Assembly: GCF_030519475.1 (NCBI RefSeq)
Contig: NZ_JAUMKD010000001.1
Location: 496,001 to 560,000, forward strand
Source of the DNA: Micromonospora sp. C28SCA-DRY-2
GTDB lineage: Bacteria > Actinomycetota > Actinomycetes > Mycobacteriales > Micromonosporaceae
Length of the DNA: 64,000 nt
Direction of reading: 5' to 3'
The notes under the pieces were generated by a model, which was not told the DNA's origin, ran no database searches, and saw only the letters and a program-made list of their open reading frames with translations. Position 1 is the stretch's first letter; every line of letters begins with the position of its first letter. A program made the position numbers and the translations under genes. Shown here in pieces: positions 20,846-30,196 of this stretch.

Positions 20846-22345
20846 TCAGTGGGCGGCGCAGCCGGTGGTCGGCGCGGGCGCCGCGGCCGGCGCGCCGACC
20901 GTGGGCAGCCCGAGCAGCACCCCGGGCGTACGCGGGGCACGCCCCGCCTCGGCCGCGTCGCCGGCCCGGGTGCGCCGGTGCGACAGCGGCTCGCCGTCGG
21001 CGTTGAGGTGGTGCGGCGCGGCGTACGTCACGGTGGTGTGCACGATGTCGCCGGGGCGGATCCGTCCCGCGTACGAACCGGCGTCGAAGTGCACGAGCCG
21101 GCCGTCCCGGGCCCGGCCGGACATCCGTCCGGTGCGCTCGTCCTTGCGCCCCTCGCCGACGGCGACCAGCACCTCGACGGTCTCCCCGACCAGCTTCCGG
21201 TTCTCCGCCCAGGTGATCTCCTCGACGCAGGCGATCAGCCGCTCGTAGCGCTCCTGGACGACCTGCTTGGGCAGTTGGCCGTCCATCGTGGCGGCCGGGG
21301 TGCCGGGGCGCTTGGAGTACTGGAAGGTGAACGCCGAGGAGAACCGGGCCTCGCGCACCACGTCGAGGGTGCGCTCGAAGTCGGCCTCGGTCTCGCCGGG
21401 GAAGCCGACGATGATGTCGGTGGTGATCGCCGCGTCCGGCATGGCCGCCCGCACCTTGGCGATGATGCCCAGGTAGCGCTCGGCCCGGTACGAGCGCCGC
21501 ATGGCACGCAGCACCGCGTCGGAGCCGGACTGCAACGGCATGTGCAGCGAGTGGCAGACGTTCGGGGTCTCGGCCATCGCGGCGATCACGTCGTCGGTGA
21601 AGTCCTTCGGGTGCGGGCTGGTGAACCGGACCCGCTCCAGGCCCTCGACGTCGCCACAGGCGCGCAGCAGCTTGCCGAAGGCCAGCCGGTCGCCGAACTC
21701 GACGCCGTAGGAGTTGACGTTCTGCCCGAGCAGGGTCACCTCCAGCACGCCCTCGTCGACCAGCGCCCGCACCTCGGAGAGGATGTCACCGGGGCGGCGG
21801 TCCTTCTCCTTGCCGCGCAGGGAGGGCACGATGCAGAACGTGCAGGTGTTGTTGCAGCCCACCGAGATCGACACCCAGCCGGCGTACGTCGACTCGCGGC
21901 GGGTGGGCAGCGTGGAGGGGAAGACGTCGAGGGATTCGAGGATCTCCACCTCGGCGGCGGTGTTGTGCCGGGCCCGCTCCAGCAGCACCGGCAGCGAGCC
22001 GATGTTGTGCGTGCCGAAGACCACGTCCACCCAGGGCGCCTTGCGGACGATGTCGCCGCGGTCCTTCTGGGCCAGGCAGCCGCCGACGGCGATCTGCATG
22101 CCGGGGTGCTTGTCCTTCACGGGGCGCAGATGACCGAGGTTGCCGTAGAGCCGGTTGTCGGCGTTCTCCCGCACCGCGCAGGTGTTGAAGACCACCACGT
22201 CCGGGTGCTCGTCGGCCTCGGCGGCGCGCACGTAGCCCGCCTGCTCCAGCAGCCCGGAGATGCGCTCGGAGTCGTGCACGTTCATCTGGCAGCCGTAGGT
22301 GCGCACCTGATAGGTGCGCGGGCTGCTCGCCGCTGCGGTAGTCAT
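20846..22345 (-). CDS. miaB: tRNA-2-methylthio-N6-dimethylallyladenosine synthase
   Basis: Radical-SAM methylthiotransferase acting on i6A37 of tRNA after MiaA. It has 499 residues. The UPF0004 domain provides three cluster cysteines (TYGCQMN with Cys19, [18 protein letters not shown]). The radical SAM motif is C-x3-C-x2-C in [20 protein letters not shown]. The C-terminal TRAM domain is at about 375-440 (VGETVEVLV). The last 50 residues are Ala/Pro-rich. The ATG at 22345 has no clear ribosome site and is chosen by family start. It is divergent from the DUF2277 gene. Confidence 0.96.
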   Translation of the reverse strand: MTTAAASSPRTYQVRTYGCQMNVHDSERISGLLEQAGYVRAAEADEHPDVVVFNTCAVRENADNRLYGNLGHLRPVKDKHPGMQIAVGGCLAQKDRGDIVRKAPWVDVVFGTHNIGSLPVLLERARHNTAAEVEILESLDVFPSTLPTRRESTYAGWVSISVGCNNTCTFCIVPSLRGKEKDRRPGDILSEVRALVDEGVLEVTLLGQNVNSYGVEFGDRLAFGKLLRACGDVEGLERVRFTSPHPKDFTDDVIAAMAETPNVCHSLHMPLQSGSDAVLRAMRRSYRAERYLGIIAKVRAAMPDAAITTDIIVGFPGETEADFERTLDVVREARFSSAFTFQYSKRPGTPAATMDGQLPKQVVQERYERLIACVEEITWAENRKLVGETVEVLVAVGEGRKDERTGRMSGRARDGRLVHFDAGSYAGRIRPGDIVHTTVTYAAPHHLNADGEPLSHRRTRAGDAAEAGRAPRTPGVLLGLPTVGAPAAAPAPTTGCAAH

Positions 22346-22397
22346 GACCCGGACAGCGTATCCGGGCCGGGTAGCCCGAACCGAACGAGGAGGAGCC

Positions 22398-22628
22398 GTG
22401 TGCCGGAGCATCAAGACCCTGCGTGAGCCGTACGTCGCCGAGGTGACCCCGGCCGACGTCGACGCCGCGGCGTTGCAGTACGTCCGGAAGATCTCCGGGT
22501 TCCGCAAGCCGGCCGCGCACAACGCGGCCGCCTTCGACGCGGCGGTGGCCGCCGTCGCCGCGGCCACCCAGACGCTGCTGGAGCAGTTGGAGGTCCGGGG
22601 CGGGCGGTCGGCCAGCCCGACGAGTTGA
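22398..22628 (+). CDS. DUF2277 family small protein
   Basis: A 76-residue protein starting [11 protein letters not shown], with [28 protein letters not shown], the DUF2277 signature. The function of the family is unknown. The GTG follows GAGGAGGAG. It is divergent from miaB with 52 bases between the starts, so the two promoters overlap. Confidence 0.8.
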   Translation: MCRSIKTLREPYVAEVTPADVDAAALQYVRKISGFRKPAAHNAAAFDAAVAAVAAATQTLLEQLEVRGGRSASPTS

Positions 22629-22765
22629 CCGCGGGTCCGACCGGGCCCGGCCCGCTGACCGGCCTGGCCCGCTGACCGACGGGCCCACCGGCTCCCGCTC
22701 GCTGACCGGCGCGCGATCCGCCGGTCCGGCGCGCTGACCGCCGGCCGGCCCGCCCGCGTCGTCGG

Positions 22766-23245
22766 TCAGGCGGCGGCGAGCGCGGGCAGCACCGAGTCGG
22801 GCGCCCACTTCGAGCGGTGGCACTGGGACCAGCCCCGACAGCCGGCGTTGGCCTCGGTGCAGAGCCGCTGGTCGCCGAGCACCTCGCCGTCGTCGGTCTC
22901 CCGGACGGTGAAGTGCACCGGCCGGATCGTGCCGTCCGGCGCGACGAGCAGGTGCCGGCCGGCGTCGAGGGTGTCGTCGCGCACCAGGCAGTTGCGGTCC
23001 AGCAGCCGGGCCAGGGCCGCGATGCTGGCGTGCTCGGGGAGCCGTTCCGGGACCCCGTAGCAGTCCACCATCGTGCCGAAGTCGCCCGGCGCCTCCCAGA
23101 CGTCGCAGATCACCGCGTACGTCGGCAGCCGGGTCGGGTCGGCCACCGCCAGGGGCATCACCACCCGGCCGAGCGCCTCGGCCAGTGCCGGGTAGACCTG
23201 AACCGGCGCCGCCCGGTCGATTCTCCAGTTCCACAGCTCGGTCAT
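22766..23245 (-). CDS. Hypothetical protein (159 aa)
   Basis: Not recognised. The ATG follows GAGGAGG. The protein is soluble with no signal or membrane helix. It has a conserved-looking YAVICDVWEAPGDFGTMVDCYG block and an unusual C-terminal part with three cysteines and a histidine (LCTEANAGCRGWSQCHR) that could bind a metal. It lies downstream of selD on the same strand with a 220-bp AT-richer gap holding a 17-bp palindrome, so it probably has its own promoter. Confidence 0.65.
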   Translation of the reverse strand: MTELWNWRIDRAAPVQVYPALAEALGRVVMPLAVADPTRLPTYAVICDVWEAPGDFGTMVDCYGVPERLPEHASIAALARLLDRNCLVRDDTLDAGRHLLVAPDGTIRPVHFTVRETDDGEVLGDQRLCTEANAGCRGWSQCHRSKWAPDSVLPALAAA

Positions 23246-23354
23246 GCCGCCTCCTCGCTGTGCTCGTCCCACCGGCCTCCGGATCGGGCCTTACTGACGA
23301 TGGTGGGGTGCATTTGACCTCAGCCGGGGGCAAGTTACCGGTCTGTGACCATTC

Positions 23355-23371
23355 CGGGCAAAATTTACCCG
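23355..23371. promoter_or_regulatory. AT-rich palindrome, possible operator
   Basis: The 17-bp interrupted palindrome CGGG-n-AAA-n-TTT-n-CCCG lies 110 bp upstream of the 159-residue hypothetical gene, within the most AT-rich 100 bp of this area. It could be an operator or short hairpin. No regulator can be named. Confidence 0.35.
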
Positions 23372-23465
23372 AGCCGCATTGCTCCGAGTAGCCGGAAGAT
23401 GACAGTTTATCGGGTATGGTGCCGCATCCGGTGCCGCGCCACGTCGTCTTTCCGACCCGCGTCGC

Positions 23466-24455
23466 TCAGCGCAGGACCACCAGGTGCTCGCCGCGCGGGA
23501 GCAGTTCGCCGACCACGGTGGCACCCGGGAGTTCGCCGGCGACCAGCAGCCCGCCGGAGGTCTGCGCGTCGGCCAGCAGCAGCCGGTCGTCCGCGCCGAC
23601 GCGGCCGAAGTCCGTCCACGGCGTCACCCAGTCCAGGTTGCGCCGGCTGCCGCCGCTGACGTACCCGTCGCGGACCGCCTCGCGGGCGCCGGCCAGGTAG
23701 GGCACCCGGGCCGCGTCGAGGGCCACGGTGAGCCCGCTCGCCCGGGCCAGCTTGGACGCGTGGCCGAGCAGCCCGAAGCCGGTCACGTCGGTGCCGCAGC
23801 GCACGCCGGCGGCCACCGCCGCCCGGGCCGCGTCGCGGTTCAGCGTGGTCATCGCCGCCACCGCCTCCGGGAAGCGCTCCCCGGTGTTCTTGTGCCGGGT
23901 GTTGAGCACCCCGACGCCGAGCGGCTTGGTCAGCGACAGGGGCAGGCCCGCCCGGCCGGCGTCCAGGGTGATCAGCTCGTCCGGGCGCACCACCCCGGTG
24001 ACGGCCAGCCCGTACTTGGGCCCGTCGTCGTCCACGCTGTGCCCGCCGGCCAGGTGGCAGCCGGCGTCGCGGGCCACGTCCTGGCCGCCGCGCAGCACCT
24101 CCCGGGCCAGCTCCAGCGGCAGCACGTCACGCGGCCAGCAGAGCAGGTTCAGCGCCACCAGCGGGGTGCCGCCCATCGCGTACACGTCGGAGAGGGCGTT
24201 GGTGGCGGCGATCCGGCCCCAGTCGTACGCGTCGTCGACGACCGGGGTGAAGAAGTCGGCGGTGCTGACCAGGCCGGTGCGCTCGTCCAACCGGACCACC
24301 GCCGCGTCGTCGCCGTGGTCCAGGCCGACGAGCAGTTCGACGGTGCCGGCGGCCGGGCCGAGCCCGGCGACCATCGCCTCCAGCTCGCCGGGCGGGATCT
24401 TGCAGGCGCAGCCGCCGCCCCGGGCGTACCGGGTCAGCCGTACCGGTTCGGTCAT
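23466..24455 (-). CDS. selD: Selenide, water dikinase (selenophosphate synthase)
   Basis: Makes selenophosphate from selenide and ATP. It has 329 residues. The N-terminal glycine-rich loop GGGCACKI carries Cys16, Cys18 and Lys19, so the catalytic position is cysteine rather than selenocysteine. Other landmarks are GLDHGDDAAVV, GGHSVDDDGPKYGLAVTG and the C-terminal LADAQTSGGLLVA. The ATG lacks a spaced ribosome site (GTAGGG abuts it), so a leaderless message is possible. No selA, selB or tRNA-Sec is visible in the window, so it is an orphan here. Confidence 0.95.
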   Translation of the reverse strand: MTEPVRLTRYARGGGCACKIPPGELEAMVAGLGPAAGTVELLVGLDHGDDAAVVRLDERTGLVSTADFFTPVVDDAYDWGRIAATNALSDVYAMGGTPLVALNLLCWPRDVLPLELAREVLRGGQDVARDAGCHLAGGHSVDDDGPKYGLAVTGVVRPDELITLDAGRAGLPLSLTKPLGVGVLNTRHKNTGERFPEAVAAMTTLNRDAARAAVAAGVRCGTDVTGFGLLGHASKLARASGLTVALDAARVPYLAGAREAVRDGYVSGGSRRNLDWVTPWTDFGRVGADDRLLLADAQTSGGLLVAGELPGATVVGELLPRGEHLVVLR

Positions 24456-24570
24456 CCCTACATGATTTACTCGACGCGCGCAGGTCGCCACATGGCGCAC
24501 CAGGACGGTGGTCGAATTCGGACTTCCCGCCGTGATCACGAATGGTGTTACCGCTCCGTGACCAACTGAG

Positions 24571-24601
24571 TTGCATTCCGCCACATCCCCCCGCCTACAG
24601 T
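24571..24601 (+). promoter_or_regulatory. Possible promoter of the glutamate-type ABC operon
   Basis: TTGCAT (24571-24576) and TACAGT (24596-24601) with a 19-bp spacer, about 57 bp before the GTG of the ATPase gene. The match is moderate. Confidence 0.35.
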
Positions 24602-24657
24602 TGCCCAACCGGGGGTCAACCGACCCCGCTGGGGCGACGACAGGGACGGTGGACGAC

Positions 24658-25404
24658 GTGACGACGGGCGAACCGCTCATCGTGCTGGACTCGGTCAACA
24701 AGTGGTTCGGGCCGCTGCACGTGCTGGACGACGTCTCACTCTCGGTCGGCAAGGGCGAGGTGGTCGTGGTGATCGGCCCGTCCGGCTCCGGCAAGTCGAC
24801 GCTCTGCCGCACGATCAACCGACTCGAGCCGATCAACTCCGGCACCATCACCTTCGACGGGCAGCCGCTGCCGGCCGAGGGCAAGGCGCTGGCGAAGCTG
24901 CGCAGCGAGGTCGGCATGGTCTTCCAGTCGTTCAACCTCTTCGCGCACAAGACCATCCTGGATAACGTCACCCTCGGGCCGATCAAGGTGCGCAAGGAGA
25001 AGCCCGCGGCCGCCCGCGAGCGCGCCCTCGCCCTGCTCGACCGGGTCGGCATCGCCAACCAGGCCGACAAGTTCCCGGCCCAGCTCTCCGGCGGTCAGCA
25101 GCAGCGGGCGGCGATCGCCCGCGCGCTGGCCATGCAGCCCAAGGCGATGCTCTTCGACGAGCCCACCAGCGCGCTCGACCCGGAGATGGTCGGTGAGGTG
25201 CTCGAGGTGATGACCTCGCTGGCCCGCGACGGCATGACCATGGTCGTGGTGACCCACGAGATGGGCTTCGCCCGGCACGCGGCCAACCGGGTGATCTTCA
25301 TGGCCGACGGCCAACTGGTCGAGGACGCTCCCCCGGCCGAGTTCTTCGGCAACCCGCGCAGCGAGCGGGCCAAGGACTTCCTCTCCAAGATCCTCACGCA
25401 CTAG
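24658..25404 (+). CDS. gluA: Glutamate/polar amino acid ABC transporter, ATP-binding subunit
   Basis: Powers uptake of glutamate or related amino acids. It has 248 residues. Walker A is GPSGSGKST, the Q-loop lies in [13 protein letters not shown], the signature is [15 protein letters not shown], Walker B is [18 protein letters not shown], and the switch is [10 protein letters not shown]. The set matches the GluA/GlnQ group. The GTG at 24658 is chosen with AGGGAC ten bases upstream, and a GTG nine bases earlier is an alternative. It is the first gene of a four-gene unit with the binding protein and two permeases. Confidence 0.9.
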   Translation: MTTGEPLIVLDSVNKWFGPLHVLDDVSLSVGKGEVVVVIGPSGSGKSTLCRTINRLEPINSGTITFDGQPLPAEGKALAKLRSEVGMVFQSFNLFAHKTILDNVTLGPIKVRKEKPAAARERALALLDRVGIANQADKFPAQLSGGQQQRAAIARALAMQPKAMLFDEPTSALDPEMVGEVLEVMTSLARDGMTMVVVTHEMGFARHAANRVIFMADGQLVEDAPPAEFFGNPRSERAKDFLSKILTH

Positions 25405-25461
25405 GCGTCCGTACCTGGAGCGCGCCGTCCCCCGGCGGCTTCGTCGAAGAAGGAGAAGAGT

Positions 25462-26343
25462 ATGCGTATGAAGCGCGTAGCGGCGCTCGCCGCGGCCGCC
25501 ACCCTGGCGCTCGGCATGGCCGCCTGCGGTGGCGACGACGACGGCGGCGAGGGCACCGGCGCCGGCAGCAAGTCGTTCGCCGCCGGCACCACGATGGAGC
25601 GGCTGAACAAGGCCCAGTCCATCAAGATCGGCACCAAGTTCGACCAGCCGGGCTTCGGCCTCAAGGGCCTGTCGGGCAAGCCGGAGGGCTTCGACGTCGA
25701 GGTCGCGAAGATCATCGTCAAGGAGCTGGGCATCCCCGAGGACAAGATCGAGTGGGTGGAGGCCCCCTCGAAGGTCCGCGAGGACGTGATCGTCAACGGC
25801 ACCGTCGACCTGGTCGCGGCGACCTACACGATCAACGACAAGCGCAAGGAGCGGATCGCCTTCGCCGGGCCGTACTACGAGGCCGGCCAGAACATCCTGG
25901 TGAAGAAGGACGACACCACCATCACCGGGCCGGACTCCTTCAAGGACGGCACCAAGAAGGTCTGCTCGGTCACCGGCTCGACGCCGGCCGAGGAGATCAA
26001 GAAGTACGTCAAGGACGTCGCCACCCAGCTGGTGCTCTTCGACACGTACGACAAGTGCAAGGACGCCCTCAAGGGCGGCCAGGTGGACGCGGTGACCACC
26101 GACAACGTCATCCTGCTCGGCTACATCGCCAAGGACGAGGCGTCGTTCAAGCTGGCCGGTGACAACTTCACCAAGGAGCCGTACGGCATCGGGGTGAAGA
26201 AGGAGGACACCGAGTTCCGCAACTTCATCAACGACACGCTGGAGAAGGCGTTCGCCGACGGCAGCTGGAAGAAGGCGTGGGACGACACCGCCGGCAAGTT
26301 CGGTGCCGAGCTCGGCAGCGCTCCGACCGTCAACCGCTACTGA
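25462..26343 (+). CDS. gluB: Glutamate-type ABC transporter substrate-binding lipoprotein
   Basis: Periplasmic-type binding protein anchored by lipid on the outer face of the membrane. It has 293 residues. The lipobox GMAAC places the lipid on Cys22. The mature part is a family-3 solute-binding fold: IGTKFDQPGFG, EGFDVEVAKII, VDLVAATYTINDKRKERIAFAGPYY, and VDAVTTDN. The ATG follows AAGGAGAAG. It lies 57 bases after the ATPase gene. Specificity for glutamate is inferred from operon make-up and resemblance to GluB. Confidence 0.9.
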   Translation: MRMKRVAALAAAATLALGMAACGGDDDGGEGTGAGSKSFAAGTTMERLNKAQSIKIGTKFDQPGFGLKGLSGKPEGFDVEVAKIIVKELGIPEDKIEWVEAPSKVREDVIVNGTVDLVAATYTINDKRKERIAFAGPYYEAGQNILVKKDDTTITGPDSFKDGTKKVCSVTGSTPAEEIKKYVKDVATQLVLFDTYDKCKDALKGGQVDAVTTDNVILLGYIAKDEASFKLAGDNFTKEPYGIGVKKEDTEFRNFINDTLEKAFADGSWKKAWDDTAGKFGAELGSAPTVNRY

Positions 26344-26384
26344 TCTGACCCGTTGATCTGGAGGGTGGGGAGGAAGACCGACCC

Positions 26385-27092
26385 GTGAGTGTGCTCATCG
26401 ACAAGTTCGACGTCTTCGCGGGTGGTTTCTGGCTCACCCTCCAGATCTGCGTACTCGCCGCGATCGGCGCCCTGATCCTGGGCGCCGTCGTGGCGGTGCT
26501 CCGCATCTCACCGGTGCCGCCGCTGCGCGCGCTCGGCACCGGATACGTGAACGTGTTCCGGAACATGCCGCTGACCGTGGTGATGTTCTTCGCCGCCTTC
26601 GGCCTGCCGGCGCTCGGCTCCAACGCGGACTTCCTCCGCATCCCCGGGCTGGACGCCATCTTCACCCGGCTCGGCACCGACCTGCCGTACTTCCGCTTCG
26701 CGCTGGTCGCGCTGGTGCTCTACACCGCGGCGTTCGTCTGCGAGGCGCTGCGCTCGGGGGTCAACGCGGTGCCGGCCGGGCAGGCCGAGGCCGCCCGGTC
26801 GCTGGGCCTCACCTTCGGCCAGAACCTGCGCTACGTGGTACTGCCGCAGTCCTGGAAGGCGTCCGTGGTGCCGCTCGGCTCGGTGATCATCGCGATGATC
26901 AAGAACTCGGCGCTGATCGGGTTCTTCGGGGTCGTCGGCGACCTCTCCGCGACCGCCGACCAGCTCACCTCGGCCGAGGGCTACGCCTTCGTGCCGGTCG
27001 CCATCGGCATCTCGATCGGATACCTGATCATGACCGTCCCCCTGGGCGCCCTCCTCGACCGGATCGAGAAGCGGCAGGCGGTGGCCCGATGA
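26385..27092 (+). CDS. gluC: Glutamate-type ABC transporter permease 1
   Basis: Integral membrane subunit of 235 residues with about five hydrophobic segments and the HisM-type motif EALRSGVNAVPAGQAEAARSLGLT, the loop that contacts the ATPase. The GTG has GGGGAGGAAGACC upstream. Its TGA overlaps the ATG of permease 2 (ATGA), giving coupled translation and a heterodimeric channel. Confidence 0.9.
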   Translation: MSVLIDKFDVFAGGFWLTLQICVLAAIGALILGAVVAVLRISPVPPLRALGTGYVNVFRNMPLTVVMFFAAFGLPALGSNADFLRIPGLDAIFTRLGTDLPYFRFALVALVLYTAAFVCEALRSGVNAVPAGQAEAARSLGLTFGQNLRYVVLPQSWKASVVPLGSVIIAMIKNSALIGFFGVVGDLSATADQLTSAEGYAFVPVAIGISIGYLIMTVPLGALLDRIEKRQAVAR

Positions 27093-28054
27093 GCCAGCAG
27101 ACCGTCCTCTACGACGTACCCGGCCCCCGGCAGCGCCGGATCACCCTGGTCAGCAGCGTGGTGGCCACCGCCCTGCTGCTGGTCGGCGCCTACTTCCTGG
27201 TCTACCGTCCGCTGGACGAGAAAGGCCAGTTCTCGATGGAGCTGTGGGGCCCGCTGGTGGACCCCGGCAACGAGAACTTTCCGCTGGTCTGGGAGCGGAT
27301 CGGCCTCGGCTTCAAGAACACGCTGATCGCCGCCGCGCTGGCCATCGTCTCCTCGCTGATCGTCGGCACCCTGCTGGCGATGCTGCGGATCCAGCTCAAG
27401 AGCCTCGCCAGGCGCCGGTTCACCGGGCTGGCCACCCCGGTGTCGTACCTGCTGCGCGGGCTGAGCATGCTGCTCTCCGGGGTCACCCGGGTCTGCGTCG
27501 AGGTCTTCCGGGGCCTGCCCGTGGTCATCACGATCTTCTTCGTGGCCCGCGGCTTCCCGGAGTTCGGGGTTACCTTCGACACGCTCTGGTACCTGGTCAT
27601 CGGCCTGACCATCTACAACTCGGTGGTCATCGCCGAGATCCTCCGCTCCGGCATGGAGGGTCTGCCCGGCGGGCAGGCCGAGGCGGCCGCGGCGATCGGT
27701 CTCGCCCCGTGGCAGACCACCCGGATGATCCTGCTGCCGCAGGCGTTCCGGATCATGCTGCCGGCGCTGATCAGCCAGCTCGTGGTGGTGCTCAAGGACA
27801 CCTCGCTCGGCTTCATCATCAGCTACGAGGAGGCCCTGAACATCGGCAAGCAGATCATCGGCTCGCTGGGCAACCCGATCCAGGTCTACATCGTGATCGG
27901 CGTGATCTTCATCGTGGTCAACTACTCGCTGTCCAAGCTGGCCCAGTACGTCCAGCACCGGCTCGCCCGGGGCCGCAAGAGTGCGGGCGGCACCCGTACC
28001 GGGGCCGCGGGCACCGAGCTGGAGACCGAGGCGGTCGCCGGCACCACCACCTGA
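27089..28054 (+). CDS. gluD: Glutamate-type ABC transporter permease 2
   Basis: Second permease, 321 residues. An extra N-terminal helix and a periplasmic loop of about 40 residues precede the conserved core. The ATPase-contact loop reads EILRSGMEGLPGGQAEAAAAIGLA. A hydrophilic C-terminal tail follows. It starts within the stop of permease 1 and ends 15 bases before a strong hairpin shared with convergent rny. Confidence 0.9.
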   Translation: MSQQTVLYDVPGPRQRRITLVSSVVATALLLVGAYFLVYRPLDEKGQFSMELWGPLVDPGNENFPLVWERIGLGFKNTLIAAALAIVSSLIVGTLLAMLRIQLKSLARRRFTGLATPVSYLLRGLSMLLSGVTRVCVEVFRGLPVVITIFFVARGFPEFGVTFDTLWYLVIGLTIYNSVVIAEILRSGMEGLPGGQAEAAAAIGLAPWQTTRMILLPQAFRIMLPALISQLVVVLKDTSLGFIISYEEALNIGKQIIGSLGNPIQVYIVIGVIFIVVNYSLSKLAQYVQHRLARGRKSAGGTRTGAAGTELETEAVAGTTT

Positions 28055-28069
28055 CGTCGGGAAACGAGA

Positions 28070-28097
28070 GGGCCGGCCCGGGAGACCGGGCCGGCCC
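28070..28097. terminator. Hairpin between gluD and rny
   Basis: A perfect 12-bp GC stem (28070-28081 with 28086-28097) closed by GAGA, lying between convergent genes and probably serving both. Confidence 0.7.
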
Positions 28098-28113
28098 CCT
28101 CGCCGTTGACGGG

Positions 28114-29880
28114 TCAGCGGGCGATCTCGGTGACCCGGGACTCGCGGACCACGGTGACCCGGATCTGACCGGGATAGGTCAGCTCCTCCTCGATCTGCTT
28201 CGCCACGTCCCGGGCCAGCACGGCGGCGCCGATGTCGTCCACGTCGTCCGGCTTGACCATCACCCGGATCTCCCGGCCGGCCTGCATGGCGAAGACCTTC
28301 TCCACGCCGAGCTTGCCGGCCGCGATCTCCTCGATCCGCTCCAGCCGCTTGACGTACGCCTCCAGGCTCTCCCGGCGGGCGCCCGGCCGGCCGCCCGAGC
28401 AGGCGTCGGAGGCCTGGGTCAGCACCGCCTCGATGGTCTGCGGCGGCACCTCGTTGTGGTGCGCCTCGATGGCGTGCACCACGTCCTCGCTCTCGCCGTA
28501 CTTGCGGGCCAGGTCCGCGCCGATGATCGCATGGCTGCCCTCCACCTCGTGGGTGAGCGCCTTGCCGATGTCGTGCAGGAACGCGCAGCGCTTGATGGTG
28601 GGCACGTCCAGGCGCAGCTCGGCGGCCATGACGCCGGCGATGTGCGCGGTCTCCACCAGGTGCTTGAGCACGTTCTGCCCGTACGAGGTGCGGTAGCGCA
28701 GCCGGCCGAGCAGGGTGACCAGCTCCGGGTGGATCTCGGTGATGCCGACCTCGACCAGGGCGTCCTCGGCGGCCCGCTGGCAGAGCTCCTCCACCTCGTG
28801 CCGGGCCAGGTCGTAGACCTCCTCGATCCGGTGCGGGTGGATCCGGCCGTCCAGCACCAGCTTCTCCAGGGTCAGCCGGCCGACCTCCCGGCGGACCGGG
28901 TCGAAGCAGGAGAGCAGTACCGCCTCGGGGGTGTCGTCGATGATCAGGTTGACCCCGGTGACCGACTCGAAGGCCCGGATGTTGCGGCCCTCGCGACCGA
29001 TGATCCGCCCCTTCATCTCGTCACCGGGCAGGTGCAGGACGCTGACCACGCTCTCCGCGGTCTGCTCGCTGGCCACCCGCTGGATGGCGTCGACCACGAT
29101 GTGCCGGGCCCGCTGCTCGGCGGTGCTGCGCGCGTCCGCCTCGATGTCCCGGACCAGCAGCGCCGCCTCCCGCTTGGCCTGCGACTCGATGGCCTCGATC
29201 AGCTCGGCCCGGGCCGCGTCGGCGGTGAGCCCGGCCACCCGTTCCAGCTCGCGCCGCCGCTGCTCCTCGGCCTCGGCCAGCTCCGCCTCCCGCCGGGCCA
29301 GCTCGGCCTCCCGGGCGGCCAGCGCGGCCGTCGCGGCGGTCAGCTGCCGCTCCCGCTCGGCTAGCCGCTCGACCTCCTCGGTGTGCAGTCGCTCCCGCTC
29401 GTCCATCCGGGCCGCCCGGCGCTCGACCTCGGCCGCCTGCTCGCGGGTGGTGGCGGCGAGCACCGCCACCTCACGCTCGCCGCTGCGCCGGGCCGCCGCC
29501 CGCAGTTGCTCGGCGTCCGCCTCGGCCTGCTTGTGCGCCCGCTCCAGCACGGTGTCCGCCTCGGCGCGGGCGTCGTCGAGCACCCGGCGGGCCTCCGCCC
29601 GGGCCGCCTTCGCCTCCGCCTTGGCCGCGGCCGCCTCGGCCCGCGCCGCCGCGGCCGCGGACTTCGCCACGTCGATGGTGCTGTTCGCCTCGTCGGCGGC
29701 GCTGCGCAGCGCGGCCAGGGACTGCTCCTGCCGGTCCTTCTCGGCGATGAAGGCCGGATCCTCGGGAGCCGGCGCGGCCTGGAACCGGCGCAGCGTCCGG
29801 ACGCCCAGCAGCACCGCCCCGACCACCACCACGGTCAGGATCAGCACCACCACGAGGAGCACGACGTCGAATCCGCTCAT
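28114..29880 (-). CDS. rny: Ribonuclease Y
   Basis: Membrane-anchored endoribonuclease that starts mRNA decay. It has 588 residues. Residues about 5-28 form the membrane helix. Residues about 60-270 form a long Ala/Glu/Arg coiled coil. The KH domain contains GRIIGREGRNIRAFE near residue 300, and the HD domain carries the metal pair in CAFLHDIGKALTHE near residue 435, followed by AIEAHHNE. The ATG overlaps the stop of the last of three 80-bp micro-ORF repeats, and a GGAG seven bases upstream lies inside the repeat. RNase Y is not universal in actinobacteria, which mostly rely on RNase E/J. Confidence 0.93.
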   Translation of the reverse strand: MSGFDVVLLVVVLILTVVVVGAVLLGVRTLRRFQAAPAPEDPAFIAEKDRQEQSLAALRSAADEANSTIDVAKSAAAAARAEAAAAKAEAKAARAEARRVLDDARAEADTVLERAHKQAEADAEQLRAAARRSGEREVAVLAATTREQAAEVERRAARMDERERLHTEEVERLAERERQLTAATAALAAREAELARREAELAEAEEQRRRELERVAGLTADAARAELIEAIESQAKREAALLVRDIEADARSTAEQRARHIVVDAIQRVASEQTAESVVSVLHLPGDEMKGRIIGREGRNIRAFESVTGVNLIIDDTPEAVLLSCFDPVRREVGRLTLEKLVLDGRIHPHRIEEVYDLARHEVEELCQRAAEDALVEVGITEIHPELVTLLGRLRYRTSYGQNVLKHLVETAHIAGVMAAELRLDVPTIKRCAFLHDIGKALTHEVEGSHAIIGADLARKYGESEDVVHAIEAHHNEVPPQTIEAVLTQASDACSGGRPGARRESLEAYVKRLERIEEIAAGKLGVEKVFAMQAGREIRVMVKPDDVDDIGAAVLARDVAKQIEEELTYPGQIRVTVVRESRVTEIAR

Positions 29881-30120
29881 GCCGGCACTCCGCTCCGCTG
29901 CGTGCCGACACGAGGCTCAAGCGCACCGCCCCGCTGATCCGCTCGCTGACGCTCCCTCATGCCGGCACTCCGCTCCGCTGCGTGCCGACACGAGGCTCAA
30001 GCGCACTGCCCCGCTGATTCGCTCGCTGACGCCCGCTCATGCCGGCACTCCGCTCCGCTGCGTGCCGACATGAGGCTCAAGCGCACTGCCCCGCTGATTC
30101 GCTCGCTGACGCTCGCTCAT
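29881..30120 (-). repeat. Three tandem 80-bp repeats, each a self-coupling micro-ORF, directly upstream of rny
   Basis: Exact period of 80 bp: 29881-29960, 29961-30040 and 30041-30120, differing at only a few bases. On the minus strand each unit starts with ATG and encodes 27 residues beginning M-S/R-x-RQRA and ending QRSGVPA. Because 27 codons are 81 bases and the period is 80, each TGA overlaps the next ATG as ATGA. The micro-ORFs are 30120-30037, 30040-29957 and 29960-29877, and the last overlaps the rny ATG at 29880. Each unit ends with GGAG seven bases before the next ATG, so it carries its own ribosome site. Translation of the peptides is not proven. Confidence 0.9.
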
Positions 30121-30196
30121 GCCGGGACCTCGTGGGGACCACCGGTGAACCTGTGCCGCCCCGCCATGGCCGCCTCCCCTGAACGTCGGCGCCGCA

